DNA from: Anaerolineae bacterium
Lineage (GTDB): Bacteria; Chloroflexota; Anaerolineae; Caldilineales; Caldilineaceae
DNA: 48,681 bases
Assembly: GCA_030432295.1 (NCBI GenBank)
Contig: JAUIHI010000044.1
Span: 1 to 48,681, forward strand
Reading direction: 5' to 3'
Below the pieces are notes generated by a model. It was not told where the DNA came from and did not search any database. It saw nothing but the letters and a program-made list of their open reading frames with translations. Both the position numbers and the translations under genes were made by a program. Below are positions 9,348-18,503 of this stretch, piece by piece. Positions within the stretch are counted from its first letter, which is position 1. Each line of letters begins with the position of its first letter.

Positions 9348-11636
9348 ATGATCGAAACTTCTCCTCATGACAAGTTGCCGCACCCAGAATGGGTGACTGG
9401 ATTGTTGTTGTTCAGCTTTTTGCTCTCTCTTTATCTTCTCACATACACAGGGGAAATTTCATCGGCTGACGAAGTCTCAATGCTTGCTGTTACCGAAAAT
9501 TTCGACAAGCGGCAAACATTCAATACCGATCAACTGGTATGGACAGTCTGGGCTCACAATTGGATGGCCCAGGGGTCCCTCGGCGTGGATGGCCATATTT
9601 ATTCAAAAAAAGGTGTGGGTATATCGCTGCTGGTATGGCCGTTTTATCGATTGGCTCGGTATTTTGGCACCATCAGTCAGGTTCATCTGGTCTTTCTCTT
9701 CAATCCGATTGTCTGTGCTGCTACCGGGATTCTGGTCTGGCTGACAGCCAAATCTTGGGGCTATAAACGTTCGATCGCGTTGTCGTTGGGATTGTTGACG
9801 GGGAGCGCGACGATGCTATGGCCCTATGCAAAAACACTCTTTCTGGAACCTGCGGTTGGATTGGCCTTGCTTTCTCTGGTCTACTGTATTACAGGCACGC
9901 ATTCACGGATACGAATCTATTTGGGTGGTTTGGCACTTAGCCTCGCCCTCTCCCTGCGGCTGACCAATGCATTAGCCGGACTGCTGTCTGCTTTGTATCT
10001 TCTAGCTGTAATGCACAGGGAAAACCCAAAAGGGTATAAAGAGAGAGTCACAGATATCTTTCATCTGGCCCTGTTGCCCACACTGGCGGCTGGTCTTCTA
10101 CTCTACTTCAATTGGCTGCGCTTCGGCGAATGGCTTTCGTCGGGCTATACACCACAGGAGACATTTTCTACGTCCTTTGGAATTGGGCTGTTGGGACTCC
10201 TCCTTAGCGCAGATAAAAGCATCTTCATCTTCTCACCAATTTTGTTATTGGCTTTGCCAGGGGGCATAGCGCTCATTCGTTCCCCGCGCCGGCATGAAGC
10301 CATACTCGTTTTTACCCTAGCCTTGACCAATTTGTTAGTTTTTGCCAGCTGGTACGATTGGGGTGGTGGTTTGGCATGGGGTCCACGTTTCCTGGTGGCG
10401 CTGATACCCATACTCATGCTCCTAACGGCCCCAGTTTTTGACTGGGCTTCCCGTAGGACAAGCGGAGGTTTGGTGGTCGGGTTGTTGGCTGTCATAAGTG
10501 TTGCCATACAGATCGCAGGCGCGTTTACATCCTATCACCGCTCCTATGCACCAGAATACGGCAGCGGACCCATTGCCACGGCATTTGGTCTTTTGCGGAC
10601 TGGCCAGTGGGATAATGCCTGGATGTCGGCTACTGGCGAATTCCTGTGGCCCGTTGTGACCGGATCACTTGGGATAGGGGGCCTGGCTGCCATTCTGCTT
10701 TGGCTCTACACTGGGCCAAAAATATTGCGGCCATGCCCTTGGGTAACCATCAATTCTTGGCCGTGGGTAGGAATTGCGTCGATCATTCTGACGATTGGTA
10801 TCTTGGCCTTGGCAGGATGGGGACTAAGCCACATTTTTTCAGACCAGCGACTGCGCGCCGGGGATGATTACCGGACATTGGCCCAATACCTTGACAAACA
10901 AGCCCAGGCATCCGATGCTATAATACTGGATGACCATACACTGACCGAATTTTTTCTTTATTATGATAATAGCCCAGCACGGCGTTATGATTTTCTGCGT
11001 AGCAGCGCTCTCACACCAGAGGAAGAGGCTCTGCTAGAGAAGCTAGTGACTGCCTACACCACAATTTGGCTGATCAGTCGGCCCGCAACTGAAGGAATTC
11101 GTGAAACAGAGGAGAGTTGGCTCGATACCAACGCCTATTTTGTCGAGGAGCAAAGATTCAGTGACTTTGCCCGCCTTCGCGAGTATTTTATACCGCCACC
11201 AGAAAGCATTGAGCTGGAGAAAGTCACAATTGATTACAGCATTGGCGTCCAACTGCACGGGTTGGAACTCCCCACAACATCAATGTGGAAGCCGGACGGA
11301 GTAGTTCCAGTGGCAGTGCATTGGGATACGACAGGATCGACTTTGCCTATGCGCACTTCTCTACAACTCCTGAATTCCCAGGAACAGATCATTTGGCAAC
11401 GGGACGAATCATTGGAGGGAGTGCAGATCAACTTTGCTCTGCACTACGCAATTCCCCTACCAGCCAATCTACCCACAGGCGACTACCTCATCGCACTGAT
11501 TGTCTACAATGCACAGAATGGTCAGAGATTCATTCCGAGGGGTCTGGACCAGACATCCAACGCCGATTTTCTGACTATACAAACGCTTCATGTGCAAACA
11601 ACAGAAAATTACGCAGAAACTGTATTGGTCAGATAG
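9348..11636 (+). CDS. Polytopic membrane protein, GT-C glycosyltransferase-like, with soluble C-terminal domain
   Basis: A 762-residue protein with about 10-12 hydrophobic helices in residues 1-500 followed by a soluble region of about 250 residues. An acidic pair (SADEVSML) lies just after the first membrane helix, as in GT-C enzymes that use lipid-linked sugars. The C-terminal part ends in a beta-rich segment (VQLHGLELP, VPVAVHWDTTG, LPTGDYLIALIVYNAQNG). It probably transfers a sugar from a polyprenyl donor to a protein or glycolipid at the outer face of the membrane, but donor and acceptor are unknown. It uses more A/T-rich codons than the genes around it, which may indicate separate origin. 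The upstream gap (9224-9347) holds no obvious element. Confidence 0.65.
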   Translation: MIETSPHDKLPHPEWVTGLLLFSFLLSLYLLTYTGEISSADEVSMLAVTENFDKRQTFNTDQLVWTVWAHNWMAQGSLGVDGHIYSKKGVGISLLVWPFYRLARYFGTISQVHLVFLFNPIVCAATGILVWLTAKSWGYKRSIALSLGLLTGSATMLWPYAKTLFLEPAVGLALLSLVYCITGTHSRIRIYLGGLALSLALSLRLTNALAGLLSALYLLAVMHRENPKGYKERVTDIFHLALLPTLAAGLLLYFNWLRFGEWLSSGYTPQETFSTSFGIGLLGLLLSADKSIFIFSPILLLALPGGIALIRSPRRHEAILVFTLALTNLLVFASWYDWGGGLAWGPRFLVALIPILMLLTAPVFDWASRRTSGGLVVGLLAVISVAIQIAGAFTSYHRSYAPEYGSGPIATAFGLLRTGQWDNAWMSATGEFLWPVVTGSLGIGGLAAILLWLYTGPKILRPCPWVTINSWPWVGIASIILTIGILALAGWGLSHIFSDQRLRAGDDYRTLAQYLDKQAQASDAIILDDHTLTEFFLYYDNSPARRYDFLRSSALTPEEEALLEKLVTAYTTIWLISRPATEGIRETEESWLDTNAYFVEEQRFSDFARLREYFIPPPESIELEKVTIDYSIGVQLHGLELPTTSMWKPDGVVPVAVHWDTTGSTLPMRTSLQLLNSQEQIIWQRDESLEGVQINFALHYAIPLPANLPTGDYLIALIVYNAQNGQRFIPRGLDQTSNADFLTIQTLHVQTTENYAETVLVR

Positions 11637-11648
11637 ATATTTGAAATT

Positions 11649-11697
11649 TAACACAAAGGGCGCAGAGAACAGCTTTGCGTCTTTCCATCTTTACATC
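11649..11697. repeat. Degenerate CGCAAAG-type repeat
   Basis: The stretch contains CACAAAGGGCGCAGAG and TTGCGTCTTTCC and is followed by ATTGCGTTGAG. It resembles the arms of the element in the broken toxin gene at 44810-44954. The rest of 11637-11829 shows nothing I can name. Confidence 0.4.
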
Positions 11698-11829
11698 ATT
11701 GCGTTGAGAATCGGCAGTTCAAGCTGTTGTTGACCAATATCAAATCACGCAGAAACCAATGAGAATCAGTGACAAACATAGCAATCGATTCACATTTACA
11801 TCTCACCTAACCGGAATGAACCTTTACCT

Positions 11830-13143
11830 ATGCCCACCACCAGCGAACATTACCAACTTGCCCAACAGTACCTGCCAGGCGGGGTCTCGGCGACGGCCCG
11901 GGCCAACGCCGCCATCGGCCATCCCCTTTTTGTCAGCCGGGGCGATGGACCCTTTGTCTATGACATCGAAGGCAAAGAATTTGTGGATATGTGCCTCTCC
12001 CACGGCGCGTCGTTGCTGGGGCACAACCACCCGGCAGTGGTGGCGGGCGTGCAGAAGGCCCTAGAAATGGGTGTCATCTGCTCCTACGAGACGGTACATC
12101 ACACAGAGCTGGCCCGCCGGGTGACGGAGCTGATCCCCTGTGCCGAGATGGTGCGCTTCGCGGGCTCGGGCACAGAAACGGTGATGCACGGGCTGCGGCT
12201 GGCACGCGCCGCCACGGGACGAGAGAAGATCATCAAATTCGAGGGCCACTTTCACGGCTACGCGGACGCGCTCAACCTGAGCGTCGCGCCACCGCTGGCT
12301 GTGGCCGGGCCGGAGAGCAACCCGACCGCCTATCCAGAATCCGCCGGGATTCCGTACAATGTGCGGGAAAATATTGTGATTGTCCCCTTCAACGATCCGG
12401 CAGCGTTGGAAGCCGCCTTTGCCGTCCACGGCGACGAGGCCGCGGTGCTGCTGATGGAACCGATCAATTACGACCAGGGCTGTATTCTGCCCAAGCCCGG
12501 CTTTCTCCAACTCTGCCGGGAGTTGTGCGACCGCTACGGGGTCATCCTCTTTTTCGATGAGGTGCTGACCGCCTTCCGGGTGGCTCCCGGCGGCGCGCAG
12601 GAGTATTTTGGGGTGACGCCGGATTTGTGTGTGCTGGGGAAGGCGTTTGGTGGGGGCACGCCCATCAGTGCGCTGACCGGGCGGCGGCGGGTGATGGAGC
12701 ATCTGCGTCCCCTGGGCAATGCGGAGATGAGCGGGACATATCTGGCCCATCCGACGACTGTGCTGGGCGCGCTGGCCGCGCTGGGGGAATACAGCAAACC
12801 GGGCTTTTACGAGCGGCTGGACGCGGTGGGCGAGTATTTCTACAGCGGCTTCCAGAAGCTCATCGACCAGCACGAAATTCCTCTGCGTCTGCAATACGCT
12901 GGTCCCCGTTTTGGGCTATACTTTGGCGTGACCAGCGAAGTGACAAACTATCGCCAGGCTGCGGCCAAGCGCAAGGATATGGAATTCGCCTTCATCGACG
13001 GCTGCTACCGGCGGGGTGTCTATTTTGCGGTCTCGCCCCATCACGGCTTTTCCGCCGCGCATACGGAAAGGGAGATGGACCGGGTGCTGGCGGCAGTGGA
13101 CGGGGCGTTGGGGGAGGTGGGGGAGAAGTACGGGGCGGGATGA
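11830..13143 (+). CDS. Class III aminotransferase, glutamate-1-semialdehyde aminomutase-like
   Basis: A 437-residue PLP enzyme. The N-terminal YLPGGVSATAR and FVSRGDGPFVYDIEGKEFVDM are typical of the GSA-aminomutase-like branch. FAGSGTETVMHGLRLARAATGR and KFEGHFHGYAD are cofactor-binding segments; ILFFDEVLTAFRVAPGG carries the Asp that contacts the PLP nitrogen, and LGKAFGGGTPI the Schiff-base Lys. No heme genes are near. Its position before a fucosidase suggests a catabolic or sugar-related transaminase or aminomutase rather than HemL, but the substrate cannot be read. Confidence 0.85.
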   Translation: MPTTSEHYQLAQQYLPGGVSATARANAAIGHPLFVSRGDGPFVYDIEGKEFVDMCLSHGASLLGHNHPAVVAGVQKALEMGVICSYETVHHTELARRVTELIPCAEMVRFAGSGTETVMHGLRLARAATGREKIIKFEGHFHGYADALNLSVAPPLAVAGPESNPTAYPESAGIPYNVRENIVIVPFNDPAALEAAFAVHGDEAAVLLMEPINYDQGCILPKPGFLQLCRELCDRYGVILFFDEVLTAFRVAPGGAQEYFGVTPDLCVLGKAFGGGTPISALTGRRRVMEHLRPLGNAEMSGTYLAHPTTVLGALAALGEYSKPGFYERLDAVGEYFYSGFQKLIDQHEIPLRLQYAGPRFGLYFGVTSEVTNYRQAAAKRKDMEFAFIDGCYRRGVYFAVSPHHGFSAAHTEREMDRVLAAVDGALGEVGEKYGAG

Positions 13144-13163
13144 AAGCGCGAGACTGCATATTT

Positions 13164-13324
13164 CGTATTGCGTATTTCGTAAGCAGTGGCGATTGAGCCG
13201 CGTCTGTTTGTTGAAGCTGTCGGATGAAGTTACGTTCACCAACGGTTTTTGCCGTTGCCCAGCCCATTTGATCCTGACACCCACCCAACTACCACTACTT
13301 ACGAAATACGCACTACGCAATACG
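13164..13324. repeat. Widely spaced inverted repeat, CGTATTTCGTA family
   Basis: The left arm (13164-13183, CGTATTGCGTATTTCGTAAG) is complementary to the right arm (13308-13324, with one insertion). About 120 bp of unrelated sequence lies between, suggesting a palindrome opened by a later insertion. Confidence 0.7.
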
Positions 13325-13336
13325 GAGACACACTCG

Positions 13337-15781
13337 ATGACAATCACCTCCCCCCTCACCCTATGCTACACAACCCCGGCGACCGCCTGGGAAGAAGCCC
13401 TGCCGATTGGCAATGGACGGATGGGCGCGATGATTTTTGGCGGTGTGGAGGAGGAGCGCATTGGGTTGAACGAGGATACGCTCTGGTCGGGCGGGCCGAA
13501 GGATACGACGAATCCCGGCGCGAAGGATGTACTGCCGGAGGTGCGCCGGTTGCTCTTTGCCGGGGAGTACGCGGCGGCGAATGATCTGTGTAAACAGATG
13601 CAGGGGCCGTATAGTCAGGCGTATCTGCCATTGGGGGATCTGCGGCTGCGCTTTGACCCGACGGCGGACGGCGGACCGCAGACGGCGTATCGACGGGCGC
13701 TGGATTTGGACATGGCGCTGGCGACCGTTGACTACGCACAAAATGGCGTGGCGTTTCGGCGGGAGGCGTTTGTGAGTTTCCCGGATCAGGTGCTGGTGGT
13801 GCGGCTGATGGCGGATCGGCCCGGCGCGCTCAATTTTGTGGTGGGGTTGGATAGTCTGTTGCGACACACCTGTCAGGTTTTGGAAAAGCTGACAGGTGTT
13901 ATACCCCACCCTGACCCTCCCCATTCTGGGGAGGGGACTGGATCGGCTCCTCCCCCAGAGTGGGGGAGGTCGGGAGGGGGTGAAGGGCTGGCAGGTGTTG
14001 TGATGCGCTGCGATGTGCCTGTGAATGTGGACCCGCCCTATCAAAGCGGCGACGATCCGATCCGCTACGGCGAGGGGATGCGGGCCGAGGCACATTTGCG
14101 CGTCGTTGCGCTGGGTGGCCGCGTGGAGCCAACGCCAGACGGGGAGATCGCAGTCAGCGGCGCGGACAGCGTCACCCTTTTTCTGGCCGCGGCCACCAGC
14201 TTCAACGGCTTCGACAAGCATCCGAGGCACGAGGGCGTTGACCCAGCCAGCCGGATTTTGCCGGTGCTGGAAGCGGCCCTAGCTCGCCCGTATGAAGAAC
14301 TGCGCGCCCGCCACATCGCCGATCACAAGACCCTCTTTCGTCGCGTGACGTTAGATTTGGGTGTTACGGACGCAATCAACCAATCAACCAGTGAACGAAT
14401 CGTCCGCTTTTCTTCCCAAAACGATCCCCAACTGATCGAACTCCTTTTCCAATACGGGCGCTATCTGCTCATCGCCAGCTCGAGGCCGGGCACGCAACCA
14501 GCCAACTTGCAGGGCATCTGGAATCCCCACATGCGGCCGCCGTGGAGCAGCAATTACACGCTGAATATCAATCTGGAGATGAACTATTGGCCGGCGGAGG
14601 TGACGAATCTGGCCGAATGCCACGGGCCGCTGCTGGCGTATGTGGCCGAGAGTGCGGTGACGGGCGCGGCGATTGCGACGGCGAACTACGGCTGCCGGGG
14701 CTGGACGACCCATCACAACGGGGACCTGTGGCGGCACGCCGCGCCGGTGGGCAACTACGGCGGGGGCAATCCCCAGTGGGCGATGTGGCCGTTGGGCGGG
14801 GCGTGGCTGAGCCAGCATCTGTGGGAATATTTCGCTTTTGGCGGGGATGTGGCGTACTTACGGGAGACGGCTTTCCCAGTGATGCGGGAGGCGGCGCGTT
14901 TCTGTCTGGACTGGCTGGTGGAGGGGCCGGATGGGTTTCTAGTCACCGCGCCAGGCACGTCGCCGGAGAATACGTTTACGACGGCGGACGGGCAGACCGC
15001 GGCGGTGAGCATCGGCCCCACCGGGGATATGGCGATGATCCGGGATTTGTTCGAGAACTGTCTGGAGGCCGGGGAAGTGCTGGGGGTGACGGATGCTTTG
15101 CAGGCAGAGATTGCCGACGCGCAGTCCCGGCTGCTGCCCTATCGCATCGGGCGCCTGGGCCAGTTGCAGGAATGGAGCGAGGATTGGGACGACCCGGAGG
15201 ATCATCACCGCCACGTCTCCCATCTGTTCGGACTGCATCCGGGGCGGCAGATTTCGCGGCGAGGGACGCCGGAACTGTGGGCTGCGGCTATGCGCTCGTT
15301 GGAACTGCGGGGCGACGAGGCAACCGGCTGGTCGATTGGCTGGAAGACGCTCTTCTGGGCGCGCTTTGAGGACGGGGATCACGCGTTGCAGATGATCCGG
15401 CTGCTTCTGCGTCCCGTCGCTCCGGGGGCACAGATGAGCGCGACGGGCGGCGGGGTCTATCCGAATCTCTTCGACGCGCATCCGCCCTTTCAGATCGACG
15501 GCAATTTCGGCGTGACAGCGGGGATTGCCGAGATGCTCCTGCAAAGCCAGAATGGGGAGTTGCATCTGCTCCCTGCACTGCCTGCGGCCTGGCCGAATGG
15601 ATCGGTGACGGGTCTGCGGGCGCGGGGTGGGTATACGGTGGATATCGCGTGGCGGGACGGGATACTACACGAAGCGGTCATACGGGCCGATCGGAGTGGG
15701 GTTTTCCCAGTGCGAATTGGAAAAAATCGGGTCGTTCATTTGGAATGCGAAGCTGGCGGCATCTATACACTACCCGGCTGA
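13337..15781 (+). CDS. Alpha-L-fucosidase, glycoside hydrolase family 95
   Basis: An 814-residue GH95 enzyme, an inverting exo-fucosidase acting mainly on alpha-1,2-linked fucose. The N-terminal beta domain begins with WEEALPIGNGRMGAMIFGG and contains ERIGLNEDTLWSGGP. The (alpha/alpha)6 barrel carries Asn410 and Asn412 (LNINLEMNYWPAE), the acid Glu544 (TSPENTF) and Asp721 (QIDGNFG), all catalytic positions of the family. The start at 13337 follows GGAG; the longer open frame from 13016 would run through the upstream aminotransferase and the repeat. No signal peptide. Residues about 177-221 are a foreign, Pro/Gly-rich insertion made of intergenic repeat DNA, and residues 347-354 hold another repeat fragment, both in frame. 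The gene ends with a 19-bp overlap with the minus-strand small gene. Confidence 0.93.
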   Translation: MTITSPLTLCYTTPATAWEEALPIGNGRMGAMIFGGVEEERIGLNEDTLWSGGPKDTTNPGAKDVLPEVRRLLFAGEYAAANDLCKQMQGPYSQAYLPLGDLRLRFDPTADGGPQTAYRRALDLDMALATVDYAQNGVAFRREAFVSFPDQVLVVRLMADRPGALNFVVGLDSLLRHTCQVLEKLTGVIPHPDPPHSGEGTGSAPPPEWGRSGGGEGLAGVVMRCDVPVNVDPPYQSGDDPIRYGEGMRAEAHLRVVALGGRVEPTPDGEIAVSGADSVTLFLAAATSFNGFDKHPRHEGVDPASRILPVLEAALARPYEELRARHIADHKTLFRRVTLDLGVTDAINQSTSERIVRFSSQNDPQLIELLFQYGRYLLIASSRPGTQPANLQGIWNPHMRPPWSSNYTLNINLEMNYWPAEVTNLAECHGPLLAYVAESAVTGAAIATANYGCRGWTTHHNGDLWRHAAPVGNYGGGNPQWAMWPLGGAWLSQHLWEYFAFGGDVAYLRETAFPVMREAARFCLDWLVEGPDGFLVTAPGTSPENTFTTADGQTAAVSIGPTGDMAMIRDLFENCLEAGEVLGVTDALQAEIADAQSRLLPYRIGRLGQLQEWSEDWDDPEDHHRHVSHLFGLHPGRQISRRGTPELWAAAMRSLELRGDEATGWSIGWKTLFWARFEDGDHALQMIRLLLRPVAPGAQMSATGGGVYPNLFDAHPPFQIDGNFGVTAGIAEMLLQSQNGELHLLPALPAAWPNGSVTGLRARGGYTVDIAWRDGILHEAVIRADRSGVFPVRIGKNRVVHLECEAGGIYTLPG
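13866..14003. repeat. Composite palindromic repeat inserted in frame in the GH95 gene
   Basis: A hairpin of the CCTGTCAG family (13869-13899) is followed by a C-rich/G-rich palindrome (about 13903-13982, CCCTCCCCATTCTGGGGAGG and CCCCCAGAGTGGGGGAGG words) and then a second GGCAGGTGTTGTG. The whole segment is free of stops in the gene frame. Confidence 0.8.
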
Positions 15782-16041
15782 GTGGCAGAAAGCTGCGTCT
15801 CGTATTCGGCAATCGTCTCGCGCAGGGCCTGACTACCGCCAAAGGTTTCGACGAGAGTTTTGAGGCCATCCATAAATTTCTCGGTTGCGGCTGGGGGCGT
15901 GATGTCACGTTTTTCCAGTTCAACCATTAGGTGGTAGACGCTGATGCCTGCATAGCGTGCCGCTGCCGACATATCGACTTCGCAGCGCGCGAAGGACTGA
16001 ATGGCTTGTTCAAATTTGACCGACTGTTGTTGTGATTTCAT
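15763..16041 (-). CDS. Small UPF0175-like helix-turn-helix protein
   Basis: A 92-residue protein. Residues about 10-50 (FEQAIQSFARCEVDMSAAARYAGISVYHLMVELEKRDI) have the pattern of UPF0175-type proteins, which hold a small helix-turn-helix and often act as antitoxins. The C-terminal half is a second helical region without recognisable motif. Its 3' end overlaps the GH95 gene on the opposite strand. No PIN-type partner is next to it on either side, so an orphan antitoxin or small regulator is possible. Confidence 0.55.
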   Translation of the reverse strand: MKSQQQSVKFEQAIQSFARCEVDMSAAARYAGISVYHLMVELEKRDITPPAATEKFMDGLKTLVETFGGSQALRETIAEYETQLSATQPGSV

Positions 16042-16073
16042 AGGCCAGAGAATATCACACTATTTCACCGGCA

Positions 16074-16180
16074 TCAACCACAAATCCGTGAAAATCCATC
16101 TCATCCATCCAAATCCGTGTTCTTTATTTTTCATCCGCACTCATCCGCCTAATCAGCATCATCCGCGTTCTATCAAAGGA
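16074..16180. repeat. Cluster of ATCCGTG/CATCCG word repeats
   Basis: The words AAATCCGTG, CATCC and TCATCCGC recur. The same vocabulary appears at 33990-34035 and 40076-40150. The ribosome site AAAGGAG of the next gene follows directly. Confidence 0.6.
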
Positions 16181-16189
16181 GAAATCTCA

Positions 16190-17119
16190 ATGTTGCGCAA
16201 ACAATTCGGCAAACTGGGCTGGCCCGTTTCGGTCGTCGGCCTGGGCACGTGGAATATCGGCAACCAGTGGGGCGAGATCGACGATACCACCGCCTGGGCC
16301 ACCATCCGCGCCGCCTACGAAGCGGGAATGACCCTCTTCGACACAGCGGAGTCCTACGGCATCCCCAACGGGCTGTCGGAGTTTCGCCTGGGCCGAGCGT
16401 TGGCGGGTATCCGCCACAACGTCGTTGTCGTCAGCAAAATCGGCAACTGGGGCAAACGCACAGGCGGCGAAGTGCCCAAGACCGGCGTGGATTCCATCCG
16501 GGTCAGCGGCCACGCCATTCTGGGCCGTCTGCGCACGGACTGGGTGGATGTGATCCTCTGCCACGAGGGGGATGTGCAGGACCCGACGGTCTATCTGGAA
16601 GGCTTCGAGGCACTAAAAGCCGAAGGAAGTCTGCGTGCCTATGGCATCTCCACCAACAGTCTGGACGTGCTGAAGAAGTTCAATGTCAACGGCACGTGCA
16701 GTGTGGTGCAGGTGGACTACTCCCTGCTCAACCGCGCGCCAGAAGCCGCCTTCCTGCCATACTGCCAGGAGCACGGCATTGGGGTTATGGTGCGGGGGCC
16801 GTTGGCGAAGGGCGTGCTTTCCGGGCGCTATAACGGCGAATCCACCTTCACCGATACGGTGCGGGCAGGCTGGAACGATGACGGTGCGGCCCGGTCGAAG
16901 TTCCTGGAGCAGGTAGGACAGGTGGAGAAGCTGGCGGAGATCGTGCCCCCCGGCCCGGAGATGGTAGCCGCGGCCATTCGCTACACGGCCAGCCATCCTG
17001 CGGTTTCGGTGACGATTCCCGGCGCCAAGTCCGCGGCACAGGCTGCCACCAACGCGGCCGCGGGCGAGCGTCTCTACACCGACGCCGAAATGCGCAAGCT
17101 GGCCGCAGTAGTCAGTTGA
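16190..17119 (+). CDS. Aldo/keto reductase, possible L-fucose dehydrogenase
   Basis: A 309-residue AKR with the full catalytic tetrad Asp51, Tyr56 (LFDTAESYG), Lys83 (VVVSKIGNWG) and His125 (VILCHEGD). AAAGGAG precedes the ATG. In Xanthomonas the first step of non-phosphorylated fucose oxidation is performed by an AKR. Here the gene lies between a fucosidase and two sugar-acid dehydratases, so oxidation of L-fucose (or a related sugar) to a lactone is a reasonable inference. A general aldehyde reductase cannot be excluded. Confidence 0.8.
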   Translation: MLRKQFGKLGWPVSVVGLGTWNIGNQWGEIDDTTAWATIRAAYEAGMTLFDTAESYGIPNGLSEFRLGRALAGIRHNVVVVSKIGNWGKRTGGEVPKTGVDSIRVSGHAILGRLRTDWVDVILCHEGDVQDPTVYLEGFEALKAEGSLRAYGISTNSLDVLKKFNVNGTCSVVQVDYSLLNRAPEAAFLPYCQEHGIGVMVRGPLAKGVLSGRYNGESTFTDTVRAGWNDDGAARSKFLEQVGQVEKLAEIVPPGPEMVAAAIRYTASHPAVSVTIPGAKSAAQAATNAAAGERLYTDAEMRKLAAVVS

Positions 17120-17123
17120 ATTC

Positions 17124-17195
17124 TGACGGCGGACGATGGACGGAAGACGAACGATTGTGGAATTCGTTCGTCTTTCGTCCACCGTCCCTCGTCCC
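17124..17195. repeat. Intergenic palindrome, GGACG...CGTCC family, copy 1
   Basis: The left arm contains GACGGCGGACGATGGACGG and the right arm CGTCTTTCGTCCACCGTCC. The same element recurs at 18401-18471 and 19665-19738, that is after each of three consecutive genes. Confidence 0.9.
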
Positions 17196-17234
17196 CAATC
17201 AATTTATCTTCATTTCACGGAGAATCTTCCCCCA

Positions 17235-18398
17235 ATGAAAATCACAGACATCAAATCCTACCCGGTTTGGGTGGGCCACCGCAACCAAATGGTGGTGAAG
17301 GTGGAGACCGACGAGGGCATCTACGGCCTGGGCGAGGCAGGGCTTTCCGGGCGAGAGATGGCCGTCGTCGGGGCCGTCAACCACTACCGGGAGTGGCTGA
17401 TCGGGCGAGACCCGATGCGAATGGGCGCGCTCTGGCAGGAGATGTATCGCAGCCAATATTTCGAGGGCGGACGGGTGCTCACCGCGGCCATCGCGGCCAT
17501 CGACATCGCCCTCTACGACATCGCGGGCAAGGCGCTGGGTGTGCCGGTCTATCAACTGCTGGGCGGCAAACAGCGGGAGTGGATTCCCTGCTTCCCGTCG
17601 ATGGGCGGCTCGTCCATCGAGGAGGTGATCGACAACGCCCGGCTGCTGCTGGCCAACGGCTGGAATGTCATGCGGGTCGGCCCCACCTACGACGGCGACC
17701 GGGGCGAGGACGGGATGATCTTCGAGCCGTGGGAGTCCATCGGCATTACCGCCCAGTGGCTGACAGCCCTACGTGAGGCCATCGGGCCGGGGCCAAGCAT
17801 TGGCCTGGACTATCACCACCGGTTGAGCGTGGCCGAGGCCGCCTCCTTCTGCCAGCGCATGCCCAGCGGCACACTGGACTGGCTGGAAGAACCCATCCGG
17901 GACGAGACGCCGGAAGCCTACGAGGCCCTGCGTCGAATGACCGGCGTGCCCTTTGCCATCGGCGAGGAGTTCGCCAGCAAATGGCAATTCCTGCCCTATA
18001 TCGAGCGGGGCATCACCCAATACGCTCGGGTCGATGTTTCGAATGTGGGCGGGCTGACCGAATCGATGAAAGTGGCGGCGATGGCCGAGGCCCACTATAT
18101 CGATCTGATGCCCCACAACCCGCTTGGCCCCATCTGCACCGCGGCGACGGTCCATCTGGCCGCGGCTGTGCCCAACTTTGCCTGGCTGGAAGTGCGTTCG
18201 TCGCCCACGGAAAAGGGCCGATTCTACGACCCGGACTGGTTCCCCGTCCAGGCCCAACAGGACGGCCCCCGCTATCTCATCCCCGAAACGCCGGGGCTGG
18301 GCGTTGAGTTCAACGAAGAGCGGGCCAAAGCCACCGAGTTCAAGTATTGGGAAGCGCCCCATCTGCGACGGCGGGATGGATCGTATACGAATTGGTAG
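17235..18398 (+). CDS. Enolase-superfamily sugar-acid dehydratase (MR subgroup), paralogue 1
   Basis: A 387-residue mandelate-racemase-type enzyme. The capping domain begins at MKITDIKSYPVWVG. Barrel metal ligands are Asp192 (GLDYHHRLS), Glu218 (WLEEPI) and Glu244 (IGEEFAS), and the general base His294 is in MPHNPLGPICTAA. The D-x-H motif resembles mannonate/galactonate dehydratases rather than the K-x-K type known for fuconate dehydratase; the second strand has MRVGP, with Arg where K-x-K enzymes have Lys. It should remove water from an aldonic acid to give a 2-keto-3-deoxy acid. Context (fucosidases, AKR, HpaI aldolase) favours a fucose-derived or related acid. Confidence 0.85.
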   Translation: MKITDIKSYPVWVGHRNQMVVKVETDEGIYGLGEAGLSGREMAVVGAVNHYREWLIGRDPMRMGALWQEMYRSQYFEGGRVLTAAIAAIDIALYDIAGKALGVPVYQLLGGKQREWIPCFPSMGGSSIEEVIDNARLLLANGWNVMRVGPTYDGDRGEDGMIFEPWESIGITAQWLTALREAIGPGPSIGLDYHHRLSVAEAASFCQRMPSGTLDWLEEPIRDETPEAYEALRRMTGVPFAIGEEFASKWQFLPYIERGITQYARVDVSNVGGLTESMKVAAMAEAHYIDLMPHNPLGPICTAATVHLAAAVPNFAWLEVRSSPTEKGRFYDPDWFPVQAQQDGPRYLIPETPGLGVEFNEERAKATEFKYWEAPHLRRRDGSYTNW

Positions 18399-18400
18399 AA

Positions 18401-18471
18401 CGACCGCGGACGATAGACGAAAGACGAACCAATTCCACAATCGTTCGTCTTTCGTCCACCGTCCGTCGTCA
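18401..18471. repeat. Intergenic palindrome, GGACG...CGTCC family, copy 2
   Basis: GACGAAAGACGAACCAATT on the left pairs with the TCGTTCGTCTTTCGTCCACC right arm. It separates the two tandem dehydratase paralogues. Confidence 0.9.
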
Positions 18472-18503
18472 CATTCTTCATCCCCTACTTATGGAAATAT
18501 CCA

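Noticed and set aside
13016-13336. 5' extension of the GH95 frame
   Set aside because: It would overlap the aminotransferase in another frame and translate an inverted repeat; the GH95 fold starts at 13337.
18491-18503. ATG at 18491 as the start of dehydratase paralogue 2
   Set aside because: Out of frame with the protein; alignment with paralogue 1 places the start at the TTG at 18504.
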